Source: a virus. From it: 37,886 bases of DNA. The first letter of the stretch is position 1; every line of letters starts with the position of its first letter. The notes under the pieces are model-generated. The model ran no database searches, was not told the DNA's origin, and worked only from the letters and a program-made list of their open reading frames with translations. The position numbers were made by a program, and so were the translations under genes. Below, one piece after another: positions 1 through 8,268 of this stretch. The DNA lies in IMG/VR virus record IMGVR_UViG_3300036820_000049, positions 1 to 37,886 of that record, one strand, 5' to 3'.

Positions 1-553
1 CGAAGTTCGAACCTCCGATGTACAGCGCGCCGAGGACTTCTTGCACCGTTAGCGGCGAGTTCGGGAGAAACGATTGGAAGCCAAGCCCAAACTGCTGACA
101 GACACCCGCAATGAACGCCGTCGTCGTGATATTCGTCGCGATCGTCTGGATTTTCTGATCGACGAGCGGCGACGCAAGGCTGCGCAGCGAGAACGTGACG
201 TGGTCCCCCGAGAAGTTCGGGTCGTACTGTCCGACGAGCCCGTAGTAGGCTCGCGTCAAGCCGGCAATGCTCGGTGCGCGGCCGATAGCCGGCATGCTAG
301 GCGGCCACCCGATGAAGATCTCGCCCGTGACGGCCGTGGCGCCCACATTTGCGAAGGCTTGCGAAAAGTCGGGGTTGCCCGTGATCGGCAGCGTTACGGA
401 GCCGGTGCTGGTCGCTCCATGCGCCGTTAGGCCGATGTCAAAGGCGCTTGCAGCGTACGTTGCGCCATTGATGCGCGCAACGACATACGGCGAAGAGGTC
501 TCAATGAACGACTCGAAGTTGTCCGGACCGATCGGCGAGGGAACGGAGCTCAT
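1..553 (-). CDS. Baseplate hub (late control D-like) protein, N-terminal part
   Basis: This reading frame starts with ATG immediately after the TAG stop of the LysM-like gene and stays open to the window edge, giving 184 visible residues. It begins MSSVPSPIGPDNFESF. The pattern of a short beta-rich start, a VARINGATY segment, an isoleucine/valine strand containing GEIFIGWPPS, and then YGLVGQYDP is like the first domain of gpD/gp27-type hub proteins of contractile tails. I see no enzymatic motif in the visible part. Its position after a LysM-like tail protein fits the usual order tape measure, LysM protein, hub. The family call is by general resemblance; the missing C-terminus would decide it. 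Confidence 0.6.
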   Translation of the reverse strand, partial: MSSVPSPIGPDNFESFIETSSPYVVARINGATYAASAFDIGLTAHGATSTGSVTLPITGNPDFSQAFANVGATAVTGEIFIGWPPSMPAIGRAPSIAGLTRAYYGLVGQYDPNFSGDHVTFSLRSLASPLVDQKIQTIATNITTTAFIAGVCQQFGLGFQSFLPNSPLTVQEVLGALYIGGSNF

Positions 554-1483
554 CTACGCGGCCGCCGGCAGCTGCGGCAGAACCAGCGACGTCGGCTGCA
601 TCGTCGATAGAATCGGGGAGCTCAACCCGTTCGCCGCCATGATCGCCTGCACGCCCAGGGTGGCGTCGCTATAGTACTTCGCGGAGATGTGGTACAGCGT
701 GCCGCCGGTCACGGTGATGGTGGTCGTCGTCTGGGCGTTCGCTATATTCTTGCCGATGAGGGTCAGCACGTTCGCGAGCTGCGTTCCCAGCGAGTACTGC
801 TGCGAGGTAGGGTTCTGAGCCGCCACGTACGCATTGACGCCGGCGAGCGCACTGGTGACGTCGTTGACGAGGGCTTGCGTTTCGCTGCTCGACAGATCGC
901 CAAGCGGCCCTGCATTTCCGATATCGGTGAAGAGCTGGGTTAAGGCTTGCTGGTAAGGCTGCGTGCCGTTCGGATCGAGATTTTGCAGATTCTGGTTGAG
1001 GCCCTGAGCCTGCTGCTGTTGTTGATTAACCTGCTGATCTTGGTCGGGCCCAGAGGATCCGCCGCCGATGTTTCCCCCGGTCGAGTTGACGACGACCAGT
1101 TCGATATCGTAGGTCGCGTACCACTGATTTTTGTACGTCGGCTGAACGTCTTTCACGACGACGGTCCAAGCCTGGGTTCCATACGTCAGCGAAACGGCTA
1201 CGCCGGCATTGGCCATCTGCTGCAGGGCCGGGATCTGCGTAGCGACGCGATCGGCGAGGAACTTCCCACGGAACGAAAAGCCCTTAGCCTGGGCACCCAG
1301 TTGGTGGGTGACCTTGCCCCCGCCGACGAGCTCCGTCTCGACAACGTTCTGCTTGACGCCGCCGATCATGAAGTCGGCTGGGGCCTCTTGCGTCCAAAAC
1401 TGGATCCCGCCGAGCGTTACGGGCTGGGAACCCGGCGCGAAGGGGTTTGTCGTGGGAGCCGGGGCCGGCGGAACGAAGCTCAT
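554..1483 (-). CDS. LysM-like tail/baseplate protein
   Basis: A 309-residue protein. Residues 1-130 form a beta-rich domain (TLGGIQFWTQEAPADF, then alternating strands) like the N-terminal part of phage tail proteins that contact the tube. Residues 135-165 are a Gly/Ser and Gln-rich linker. The last 55 residues (TLYHISAKYYSDATLG...IMAANGL...LVLPQLP) have the spacing of a LysM-like domain as found in gp53/gpX-type baseplate proteins. A strong ribosome site (AAGGGGG) lies about 9 nt before the ATG. It lies downstream of the tape measure gene, separated from it by a gene on the other strand, and abuts the hub gene. Confidence 0.65.
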   Translation of the reverse strand: MSFVPPAPAPTTNPFAPGSQPVTLGGIQFWTQEAPADFMIGGVKQNVVETELVGGGKVTHQLGAQAKGFSFRGKFLADRVATQIPALQQMANAGVAVSLTYGTQAWTVVVKDVQPTYKNQWYATYDIELVVVNSTGGNIGGGSSGPDQDQQVNQQQQQAQGLNQNLQNLDPNGTQPYQQALTQLFTDIGNAGPLGDLSSSETQALVNDVTSALAGVNAYVAAQNPTSQQYSLGTQLANVLTLIGKNIANAQTTTTITVTGGTLYHISAKYYSDATLGVQAIMAANGLSSPILSTMQPTSLVLPQLPAAA

Positions 1484-1521
1484 TGCGCAGCGCCCCCTTG
1501 ATCCGTGGTAGAATGGTCCCC

Positions 1522-1872
1522 ATGAAGCGGGCGCACAACCCCTCGAAGCCGCTCCCCGACATCAGCCCGTTTGCGGCCCAGTTCGTCGACGACGACGAGC
1601 CTGAGACCCAACCACGGGGAGGCCACCGGGATGCCTTTTTGACGCGGATCCTCGAGATGCAAAACGCTGCGCACGCGCAGCAAACGATCAACGGCCGCCG
1701 GTTCTGGATTTGGACCGGTTACGGTCTGATCTGCTGGTTCATTTCGATGCACACGAGCGGGCCGTTCAGCTTCTGGGTTTGGTGGGCGGGCATTGCTTGG
1801 GGTTCCGCTGCGCTCAGCGCTGCAATGCGCTGGAACAACGCGCGCATCGAGTCTACACTCTCGGCTTTTTAG
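1522..1872 (+). CDS. Opposite-strand 2TM-domain membrane protein
   Basis: A 116-residue protein on the plus strand, the only plus-strand gene among the structural genes. Residues 1-55 are polar. Then come two hydrophobic helices (WIWTGYGLICWFISM and FWVWWAGIAWGSAALSAAM) separated by a short loop and followed by an Arg/Asn-rich end, which is the layout of small 2TM-domain proteins (PF13239-like). Its stop overlaps the tape-measure stop by 4 nt, so the two genes converge. An in-frame ATG at 1513 is an alternative start. A TAGAAT box at 1509-1514 just before the ATG could be a -10 element of a leaderless transcript. A moron or lysis-related role is conceivable but unproven. Confidence 0.6.
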   Translation: MKRAHNPSKPLPDISPFAAQFVDDDEPETQPRGGHRDAFLTRILEMQNAAHAQQTINGRRFWIWTGYGLICWFISMHTSGPFSFWVWWAGIAWGSAALSAAMRWNNARIESTLSAF

Positions 1873-3971
1873 CCCACCGGCGCCGCGGCGCCGTACGCGG
1901 CCGGCGTAATATTGATGCGAGTGCCCGGATGCGCGGCACCAGCCGTTCCCAGGATGTACTGCAAAATGCGATTAGCATTGCCGCGATCGCTGTCTTTGGG
2001 CAGTACGAAGCTGACGTGCTCGATGTGCACGTGGGCGGCGTGGCCACCCCTCGCCCAGGTCGGCGGACCGATCTTGGTGTGAGGATCACGCCACCCCGGA
2101 GATTCACCAGCCGGAATCGGCGCCATTGCTTGCAGAAAAAACACGACGGCGTTGAGCTTCCCGGCGAGAATCCCTAAAGCGTTCCCGAACAACGTCAACG
2201 GGCTCAGGATCCCGCCGAGGACGCCCTCGATGCCGGTCATGCGCCCGGCGAAGGTTGTCATCCAGATCGCAAGCCGCTGACCAAACGGTCCCAGCTTGCC
2301 GAGCATCGAGGTGACCGGGAGCAACAGGCTCTTCGTCAGCCAGAACGACACAGCCGTGCCGGCGCTGATGATGAGTGGACCGAAGCCTCCGGTGGCAAAG
2401 TCCCACGCACCGCGCAGAAAGCGGCTGAAGCCGCCTTCCTTTTCGGCTGCCGCAACTGCTGCGCCGCCGCCCTTACCGCCGCCGACTAAGAGTAGTCCAT
2501 CATCGGCGAGGATCTGACGCGTCACGCGGTCGACCGCCGAACCGAAACGCAACGTGGCTGCTGCCAGGCCCAGCATGCCCGTCACGAACTTGATTCCGGC
2601 AAGCGTCGTCACCGCGGCAACGATTCCGCCGATATCCCTCTCGATGTCCTTGTTATTATGCAGGGCCACCTGGATCCGGTGCGCGCCGTCAGCAACCGCG
2701 ATGAAGAAGTTGGTCGCGTTCTTGAGCCAGGGCGTACCCAGTTCGGCGAAGATCGACTGCACGTTGGTCTTCGCTCGCTGGAAGCCGCCCCAGAAGTTGC
2801 CCATGTACGTCGACTGCGCTTGCGCGGTGTTCTGCGTTCGACCAAGCTGGTGGATCATGTTGAGCAACTGCTCGACGCCACCAGGAGTCGCTAAAAAGCC
2901 GAAGCGCGCACCCTGAATCTTAAACGCCGAGAGTAGATCGTTGATGAACTCTGCACGCTTCGCCGTTAAGGCGCTACCTTCGAGACCCTTCGTCTGGTCG
3001 GCCAGCGCCTTATTGATCTGCCGGAGCTCGCCGAACAGATCGAAGGTCGTCGCCCCCTTCCGATCGGTCCGGTAGAAGTTGTTTTGGCCGCGCGAATCGA
3101 CAATCCCAAGACGCTGCAACGCTTGGAGATGGCCGGTCTGCGCGTGCTTCGTCTGCTCCAGCGCGTTCATCGACTGAATGACGAAGTCTTGGAGAGCCGT
3201 GCCGCCCTTGCCGCGGCCGAGACCCATGCGATCGAGGAACGCCCCCACGATGAGGGACTGATCTTCGGGGACGCCCATTCGCCGGAACAGGGGCGTGTAG
3301 TAGCCGGCCTGCGTCAAGTACCGGTTTAAGTTGTCCGGCATCATGAACGAAAGTTTCGTCACCGTATCGAGAATCGGTTTGATGGCCTGCGGGGTGTACG
3401 CTTGGTACAAATGCGCCAGCTGGATGCCCTGGCGCGTCGCATCCTCAAACGATACCTGGCCGCCGGACTTCAAAAACTGAACGTCAGCAAACTGCGCGAC
3501 GGTCTTCACAAAATCCGGATTCAGCTGCTTGATTTGATTGATTCCGGACGAGGCCATCACGCCAATGATCTGCGCCGACTGCACGACGCTCTGTGCGGTG
3601 ATGTTCGAGACGTCGTATGCGAGCTGTCGAATGCGGCCCATCTGCGTCCCGTTGGCGCCGGTGGCAATCTGCACGGTAGTCAGCGCGCGCTGAAGATCTG
3701 CCGCCTGGGCAATCGAGTACGCGATCGACGCGCTGCCGGCCAGAGCAAACCCGCCGGCCATCATCGTGGTGTTGCGCAGCTGCGCAAGCCGTATTTCTTC
3801 GATGCGCCGGGTATAGCGGGCCATCGCGGCCGCGTTGGCATCGATCAGCCCCTGCTGTCGCAGGAGTTGTTCATTTGCAGCGCGGGTACTCGATGCAAGC
3901 CGCGCCATGGTAATGGCACCGTTCGACTCGAACCGCATGAAGATCCCGATCGCCCAATCGCCGAAGCCCAT
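1869..3971 (-). CDS. Tail tape measure protein
   Basis: A 700-residue protein that would set tail length and fill the tube. The N-terminus (about residues 20-75) is helical with IEEIRLAQLRN repeats, followed by an Ala-rich segment and the region GINQIKQLNPDFVKTV...FADV typical of the conserved PhageMin_Tail/TP901 core. Hydrophobic Gly/Ala stretches (about 455-480, 535-560 and 590-625) are potential membrane-inserting segments, common in tape measures. The C-terminus (GHAAHVHIEHVSF) is polar. It starts one nucleotide after the stop of the tail-completion gene. At 700 residues it implies a rather short tail compared with T4-like phages. Confidence 0.88.
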   Translation of the reverse strand: MGFGDWAIGIFMRFESNGAITMARLASSTRAANEQLLRQQGLIDANAAAMARYTRRIEEIRLAQLRNTTMMAGGFALAGSASIAYSIAQAADLQRALTTVQIATGANGTQMGRIRQLAYDVSNITAQSVVQSAQIIGVMASSGINQIKQLNPDFVKTVAQFADVQFLKSGGQVSFEDATRQGIQLAHLYQAYTPQAIKPILDTVTKLSFMMPDNLNRYLTQAGYYTPLFRRMGVPEDQSLIVGAFLDRMGLGRGKGGTALQDFVIQSMNALEQTKHAQTGHLQALQRLGIVDSRGQNNFYRTDRKGATTFDLFGELRQINKALADQTKGLEGSALTAKRAEFINDLLSAFKIQGARFGFLATPGGVEQLLNMIHQLGRTQNTAQAQSTYMGNFWGGFQRAKTNVQSIFAELGTPWLKNATNFFIAVADGAHRIQVALHNNKDIERDIGGIVAAVTTLAGIKFVTGMLGLAAATLRFGSAVDRVTRQILADDGLLLVGGGKGGGAAVAAAEKEGGFSRFLRGAWDFATGGFGPLIISAGTAVSFWLTKSLLLPVTSMLGKLGPFGQRLAIWMTTFAGRMTGIEGVLGGILSPLTLFGNALGILAGKLNAVVFFLQAMAPIPAGESPGWRDPHTKIGPPTWARGGHAAHVHIEHVSFVLPKDSDRGNANRILQYILGTAGAAHPGTRINITPAAYGAAAPVG

Positions 3972-3972
3972 C

Positions 3973-4464
3973 TTACTCCTCTGCTATGCGCGCGAAGGGC
4001 GTTACGCCGAACATTGCTCCGATCGACTCTTCGGAGAGCTTCAGCACCTCGGGGATCGACTCCATCATGCCTTCCTTGAGGACCGGGCGTGGCGGAACGA
4101 CTTTGTTGGGAATCATCGAGTTCGGCGCCGTGACGTACCCGTGCTCGTGATACGCCACGATCGGCTCGGCGCTACCGACGCCGGCTAACCCGCCCTCACT
4201 ATGCGACTCGATTGAATCGCGCAGGAGCGAACCGTCAATAAGTAACGGGCCACCAGCGCCGCCGTCGGAACGAAGTTGTGCGGTGCTATCTTGCGAAATG
4301 GGCGCCAGCGGAGGAGACTCGCCGTAGAGCCTTTTGACGTTCTTCTCAACGAGTTTCGCGGCCGCCGCAGCGGTCACGTCGATCATCATGCCGGAGCGCA
4401 GAGCGCTCGCCTCCAGGAAATCGGCAAACTCACCGAGTCCATCAAAGAACTTGGCAATCGACAT
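3973..4464 (-). CDS. Tail completion / virion morphogenesis-like protein
   Basis: A 163-residue protein beginning MSIAKFFDGLGEFADF. A helical N-terminus leads to GPLLIDGSLLRDSIES, AEPIVAYHEHGY and VVPPRPVLKEGM. This pattern of a DSI segment, a position where the chain returns with HEHG, and then PPRP is that of phage virion-morphogenesis/tail-completion proteins (PF05069-like, Mu gpG/P2 gpS type). AAGGAG lies upstream, inside the end of the frameshifted chaperone frame, which stops 3 nt before this ATG. Placement between tail chaperone and tape measure is slightly unusual but within the tail cluster. Confidence 0.65.
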   Translation of the reverse strand: MSIAKFFDGLGEFADFLEASALRSGMMIDVTAAAAAKLVEKNVKRLYGESPPLAPISQDSTAQLRSDGGAGGPLLIDGSLLRDSIESHSEGGLAGVGSAEPIVAYHEHGYVTAPNSMIPNKVVPPRPVLKEGMMESIPEVLKLSEESIGAMFGVTPFARIAEE

Positions 4465-4467
4465 CGC

Positions 4468-4946
4468 CTAGCTCTCCTTTTTAGCCGAGTTTTCCGCGAT
4501 CTCCTGATTCATTTCGCTAAAGACCTCAGACCACCAGATTAGGTCGCTAACGGTACACTGCTGGACGAGCCATCCGGGGACTCCGACGATGCAGGCTCCG
4601 GCAATGGCGCGCCCGAGGTCACGGCGGAAATCACTGCCTCCAGATATTTTTTTTGGTTGTCATCCAACATCGACAAGCGCAGCTGCGCGATACCGATAAG
4701 CTGGATGTCGTCATCGCTCAGCTGACTCGCGAGTGTGTTGAAGTCGGCCCTCGAACGGCACGGAAACTGCGCGACGCCGTCCAGCTCGCCAATGGCGCAC
4801 ACGGCGCCGGCCATATTAAGCAATGCCTTCGAGGGCGTTTCACCGCAGTAGGACACCGCCTGCATCGACTCGAGAGCCGTTAGGCGACGGAGAATGACGG
4901 TGTGGCCGCTCGTTAAGGCGACCGACACTTTCTCGGTTTGATTCAT
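4468..4946 (-). CDS. Tail assembly chaperone, -1 frameshift (G-GT type) product
   Basis: Inferred 159-residue product of a -1 ribosomal shift on the A8 run read from 4654 to 4647. Residues 1-100 are those of the short chaperone up to the Lys-Lys codons AAA AAA. After the shift, 59 residues follow in the new frame (starting ISGGSDFRRD and ending SAKKES) up to a TAG three nucleotides before the next gene. The new-frame segment CTVSDLIWWSEVF has normal protein composition and fills the otherwise unexplained gap at 4465-4538. Paired products of this kind are made by tail chaperone genes of many contractile and long-tailed phages, with the tape measure as client. Confidence 0.75.
4539..4946 (-). 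CDS. Tail assembly chaperone, short (G) form
   Basis: A 135-residue protein read without frameshifting. The ATG at 4946 shares one nucleotide with the TAA of the tail tube gene. It starts MNQTEKVSVALTSGHTVIL, a short beta-hairpin opening, followed by a helical body (LTALESMQAVSYCGE; DFNTLASQLSDDDIQLIG) and a Ser/Pro-rich tail. This fits the small helical chaperones encoded between tube and tape measure genes. Codons 99-100 sit on an A AAA AAA heptamer, where a fraction of ribosomes should slip to make the longer form. An earlier in-frame ATG at 4973 would overlap the tube gene and is less likely. Confidence 0.72.
   Translation of the reverse strand: MNQTEKVSVALTSGHTVILRRLTALESMQAVSYCGETPSKALLNMAGAVCAIGELDGVAQFPCRSRADFNTLASQLSDDDIQLIGIAQLRLSMLDDNQKKYLEAVISAVTSGAPLPEPASSESPDGSSSSVPLAT
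4647..4654 (-). other. Slippery A8 run for programmed -1 frameshift
   Basis: On the minus strand the codons read CAA AAA AAA TAT, so the heptamer A AAA AAA is exactly in the X XXY YYZ register needed for tandem -1 slippage. After the shift the next codon is ATA, and the new frame stays open for 59 codons. Eight identical bases in a row stand out in this GC-rich sequence. I did not identify a definite downstream pseudoknot. Confidence 0.75.
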
Positions 4947-5416
4947 TAAGAGATTTGAACCCTCTGGGAGCAAGTGAAGTTCACAGACGGCTTAACCGCT
5001 GAGTCACGCATCCACGTACCCGGATGGTAGCCGTGAAAGCGGAGGTTTTGATACTGCCATGCCTGATTCGGGCTCACGCCATCGACCGACGGCTCGTACG
5101 AAGTAATGGTGAACGCCGTGTCGGCAAGCCCCGCATAGAAGGCCGCGTCTAACAGCCCGACGACCGCAGCAAAGTTACCGTTTTGGCGGGTCATTTCGAG
5201 CGAGCCCGTGATCGTGCCCGGGATTCGGACAAGATCGATCACCCCACCGTTGTCGCAAGGTGCGTCTTCGAGCACCTTGTCATTATATTGCGATTCGAAC
5301 TTCTCGCGCCGACCATCCAGAAGCACGGTCAACGGTGCAATCTGAGGGTTTTGGCACGTAATAACGAGCGTCTGTTGCGTGCCGGTATTAAACTGACCCG
5401 GTGCTCCGAAGCCCAT
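4946..5416 (-). CDS. Tail tube protein
   Basis: A 156-residue protein directly downstream of the sheath gene, where contractile-tail phages encode their tube. It is beta-rich with few helices: TLVITCQNPQIAPLTVLLDG, then VIDLVRIPGTITGSLEMTR, AFTITSYEPSV and a terminal FTCSQRVQIS strand. The segment around TITGSLEMTRQNG resembles the GSI/GTLEL strand that lines the inner tube in tube/Hcp-fold proteins. Length matches the usual 140-180 residues. A terminator-like hairpin separates it from the sheath gene, suggesting the tube and later genes may also have their own promoter or be read through. Confidence 0.72.
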   Translation of the reverse strand: MGFGAPGQFNTGTQQTLVITCQNPQIAPLTVLLDGRREKFESQYNDKVLEDAPCDNGGVIDLVRIPGTITGSLEMTRQNGNFAAVVGLLDAAFYAGLADTAFTITSYEPSVDGVSPNQAWQYQNLRFHGYHPGTWMRDSAVKPSVNFTCSQRVQIS

Positions 5417-5440
5417 GATGATCTCCTAGATGGGAGGCGC

Positions 5441-5471
5441 AGAAAAGGAAAATGGGAGCCGTGAGGCTCCC
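5441..5471 (-). terminator. Intrinsic terminator-like hairpin after the sheath gene
   Basis: On the minus strand a perfect 7-bp stem GGGAGCC/GGCTCCC with a 4-nt loop (TCAC) is followed by ATTTTCCTTTTCT. The stem is 5454-5471 and the U-rich tract 5441-5453. It lies between the sheath stop (5495) and the tube start (5416). It could be a partial terminator that makes sheath more abundant than downstream proteins. Confidence 0.6.
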
Positions 5472-5494
5472 TGATCGAGGTCATTGCCACTTCG

Positions 5495-7135
5495 TTAGGT
5501 GGCGGGCGACACCGTAATCGTGACGCCGGCGCCGACCTGGACTGCAGCGACCGCGAAACGAACCGGGGTCAGCGTCTTGACTGTGAGGCTGCAGAGCATT
5601 TGGCCCTCGGCGATCGTCGTCGGGGTGTTGTTCGTGATATCGAGCACGTCGTCGTAGCTCTCGATTAGGCCGGGCAGCGTGCCCATGTATTCGTTGACCT
5701 TGGCGCGCGCCGCAGCTCGAGTCGCATCGTTCGCTGAAGTGCCCTGCATCTGACCAACGAACTTCGCAAGGATGTTGGCGATGTTGATGGAGATGACGGC
5801 TGCGGCCGACACGTCGGATGCGTACGTCGCCGCATCGGACATCATGCCGTGGAAGAGCGCGAAGGCTTGACCGCCGGGGGCCGGGCTGGCGATCCAGTTC
5901 CAGCCGTTGCTTTCGCGTTCGCCGGCCTCTGCCAGCGATAGGGGGATGCCCGAAGCCGTGTCTTCGGTCGCCAGCGCGCCGCCGTTGATCAGGCCGCCAG
6001 GTGGTTTATTGCCGGGATACGCACCCGGCCCGATCGGCGGGCACGACGCCCAAACACCGGCGAGCACGGCGGAGGGTTCGAGGTAGCGTAGCACGCCCGT
6101 GGCCGGATCGGCGAACTGAATCCACGACATGCCGCCCATCAGGAACTGCGAGCCGCTGGGGAAGTTCGTCGCGCGGTACTGCACGGCTTCGGCAGTGGAC
6201 TGCCCGGCGACGAGATTGCCCCAGACGCCCATGCACGTTTCACCCGAGCAGAACGTCGCGAGCGCGCCGAACGAGGACGAAGCGCTGACACCAGGGAGAA
6301 TGACCTTTGCTGCGCCCGCAATCGTGCGGAACATGTAGAGGCCCGTGCGCACTCCGGCGGGACCATCGGTTCCGACGATCAGCGCATCGGTAAGGCCCGG
6401 GCTGTTGGCGTTTCCGTCGAGACCGCCGGTCAGCGCGATCGGCGTACCAACGCCTGCCGGGAAGACGCCGGATCCCAGCGAGCCCGGGGCCGACGCAACG
6501 ACCCATTTCGACGCGGGGGAGCCGGCGAGACCGTTCACCGCTGCGATGATATTTGCCGACAAAGCGGATTGGCTGAAGGTTGCAACCGGCGGCGCGTAAC
6601 CGAGGATGTTCGGGAACACCTCCGGATTGCCAACCGGCGGGAAGATCGTAAGGCGACAGACCGGGTTGTTCGTCGACGTACCCGACGTTATGTCGATCTG
6701 ATAGCTGATCCGATTGCCGAACGAACCGTGCCAGACACCGGTTAGCACCGCGAACTCCGAAGTCGTTGGTGAAGCCGGATTTGAGCCGATGATGATGCTC
6801 GCTGCGGCGTCTGAGCCGTCGGTAACGCGCGTTACCGCGAAGCTCGATGCGCCAGCTGCAGCCGCGAGGTAGACGCGCGCCATGCCGCCGTAATCGACCT
6901 TGCCGTTTGCCGACGATAGTGCGACTTGCGTGTCGCCGTGAATCGGTACACCCGATGCATAGCTTCCGAAGTAGCGCACCTGCCCGATGGGCCCCCAGTT
7001 GAAGAGGCCGGGCATGATGACGAGGCCGGAGTTGGGGCCAGCCGGCAGCAGTTGCGAAGCAATCTGCTCGAAGACGTACGCGCCGTCAGCTTCCAAAGCG
7101 GCTGCATTGATCTGCGTCTGAAAGATTGTGGGCAC
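5495..7135 (-). CDS. Contractile tail sheath protein
   Basis: A 546-residue protein starting with GTG, with GGAGA upstream. The N-terminus contains GLVIMPGLFNWGPIGQVRYF, the typical opening of sheath subunits (PG-x-F-x-WG-P). Further on come WHGSFGNRISYQID, DALIVGTDGP and a C-terminal half with NGWNWIASP and NIANILAKFVGQMQG...VNEYMGTLPG, matching the C-terminal sheath domain that wraps the tube. It is followed by the tube gene. This is the main evidence that the particle is a myovirus. Sheath subunits carry no catalytic site; contraction energy is stored in assembly. Confidence 0.88.
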   Translation of the reverse strand: MPTIFQTQINAAALEADGAYVFEQIASQLLPAGPNSGLVIMPGLFNWGPIGQVRYFGSYASGVPIHGDTQVALSSANGKVDYGGMARVYLAAAAGASSFAVTRVTDGSDAAASIIIGSNPASPTTSEFAVLTGVWHGSFGNRISYQIDITSGTSTNNPVCRLTIFPPVGNPEVFPNILGYAPPVATFSQSALSANIIAAVNGLAGSPASKWVVASAPGSLGSGVFPAGVGTPIALTGGLDGNANSPGLTDALIVGTDGPAGVRTGLYMFRTIAGAAKVILPGVSASSSFGALATFCSGETCMGVWGNLVAGQSTAEAVQYRATNFPSGSQFLMGGMSWIQFADPATGVLRYLEPSAVLAGVWASCPPIGPGAYPGNKPPGGLINGGALATEDTASGIPLSLAEAGERESNGWNWIASPAPGGQAFALFHGMMSDAATYASDVSAAAVISINIANILAKFVGQMQGTSANDATRAAARAKVNEYMGTLPGLIESYDDVLDITNNTPTTIAEGQMLCSLTVKTLTPVRFAVAAVQVGAGVTITVSPAT

Positions 7136-7138
7136 GTT

Positions 7139-7360
7139 TTACTTCTCCGCTTCAGGGACGGGCTTGCCACCAATGGGGCAACCCGGGGTGTCGGCGGGGC
7201 TAACCGTCTTGTACGGGCTCGCCGCCTTGATGCAATGCTGATCGAGGTACCTTTTAGGAAGCACGCTCGGATCGGCAATGCGATCGCCGCGCTTGTACGA
7301 GCTTCCCGGAAACGGCTCGCGCACGATATAGATGAACTCGGTAGAAACGAACTCAGGCAT
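7139..7360 (-). CDS. Small hypothetical structural-module protein
   Basis: A 73-residue protein starting MPEFVSTEFIYIVREPF. The pattern EFIYIVREPFPGSSYKRGDRI, with a beta strand then a basic loop, resembles short beta-barrel accessory proteins near tail genes, but I do not recognise a family. It contains two cysteines (CIKAASP and GCPIGG). It fits exactly between the upstream neck gene (stop at 7363) and the sheath gene (start 7135), so it belongs to the head-tail transcription unit. Function unknown. Confidence 0.6.
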   Translation of the reverse strand: MPEFVSTEFIYIVREPFPGSSYKRGDRIADPSVLPKRYLDQHCIKAASPYKTVSPADTPGCPIGGKPVPEAEK

Positions 7361-7362
7361 CG

Positions 7363-8247
7363 TTAAGAGCTCCCGATGAGATGCGAGATAGCTGCGGCTC
7401 CCGCGGAGCCTGAGAGAGCGATGGCGCCGATCTGCGTCGCCGGCGAGGCGACCATAATCGGGTACTCGACCTTGAACAAAGACACGGCCTGATAGGCGGA
7501 ATACGACAGTTGCGCTTTTTCGTTCAGGTACTCGCCCGCGTAGGTATTGCGAACGTACAACGCTTGGCCGTCTGACAGCGTTAGAAAATCGGTCTCGGTC
7601 GTACCAAGCCGCCCTACGATCGCGTCGTCGATCAAGGTGCGCGCCTCAGGGCTTGGGGCGTAGGTCGTCACCTGAATCAGGCGCGTCACGCGATCGACCT
7701 CGCGCGCAATGGAACCCGTGCCGCCGACGTTGCAGGCTAGATCGAACGCGCCCGTGACGACGACGAGCGAGCCGGTTGCATTCGCGGATACACCGCTGAG
7801 ATCGAGATCCGTAATCGCAGCAGCGACTGCGGTGGCCACCGCCGGCAGCGACTCCGCATTTGAGGTCGTTACCAGAGCGTCGGCGCCGTCGACAATCGAG
7901 TGGATGTTGTAGACACCGGCAACCGAACCGCCAAACTGAATGTGGTACGCGCCGCCGACAACCGTTACGGCGGCCGTAAGGCCAACAGTGGGAGGCGTGG
8001 GCACCTGGCAGTAGGGATCGTTGCTGCTGTAGACGGCGCCTTTCATCGGCTTGAGCGGCCACAGCACGACCAGATGATTCATCTGGCCAAGCGATAGAAT
8101 CTTGGTAAGCTCGGTTGTCACCGCCCAGCCGGCGACGGTCTGCCCTGGTGCGAGTTCATCGTCTTGCGGAATCTGCGCGTCGTTGATCGCAGCGGAAATG
8201 GCGGTGATGAGTGCGTCGAGCACGTCCAGGAGGCGCGGGGTTGCCAT
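7363..8247 (-). CDS. Neck/tail-terminator-like structural protein
   Basis: A 294-residue protein with helical ends and a beta-rich insertion. Residues 1-30 form a helix (RLLDVLDALITAISAAIND). Residues 70-180 form an Ala/Gly/Val/Thr-rich beta domain (VGLTAAVTVVGGAYHIQFGG, SLVVVTGAFDL). The C-terminal third returns to REVDRVTRLIQVTTYAP and LYVRNTYAGEYLNEKAQ, which looks like the end of gpU/terminator-type proteins. The insertion looks like a decoration domain. Its position just before the sheath gene fits a tail terminator or neck protein. The precise family is not established. Confidence 0.5.
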   Translation of the reverse strand: MATPRLLDVLDALITAISAAINDAQIPQDDELAPGQTVAGWAVTTELTKILSLGQMNHLVVLWPLKPMKGAVYSSNDPYCQVPTPPTVGLTAAVTVVGGAYHIQFGGSVAGVYNIHSIVDGADALVTTSNAESLPAVATAVAAAITDLDLSGVSANATGSLVVVTGAFDLACNVGGTGSIAREVDRVTRLIQVTTYAPSPEARTLIDDAIVGRLGTTETDFLTLSDGQALYVRNTYAGEYLNEKAQLSYSAYQAVSLFKVEYPIMVASPATQIGAIALSGSAGAAAISHLIGSS

Positions 8248-8268
8248 CTCTCCTCCAGAAAAGGTTAG

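Noticed and set aside
689-1511. Several plus-strand frames opposite the LysM-like gene
   Set aside because: Arg/Leu/Val-rich composition, no ribosome sites, and they mirror the codon structure of a convincing minus-strand gene.
1879-1892. GGCGCC-GC-GGCGCC palindrome as terminator
   Set aside because: It lies inside the last codons of the tape measure gene and is not followed by a T tract in the minus-strand direction.
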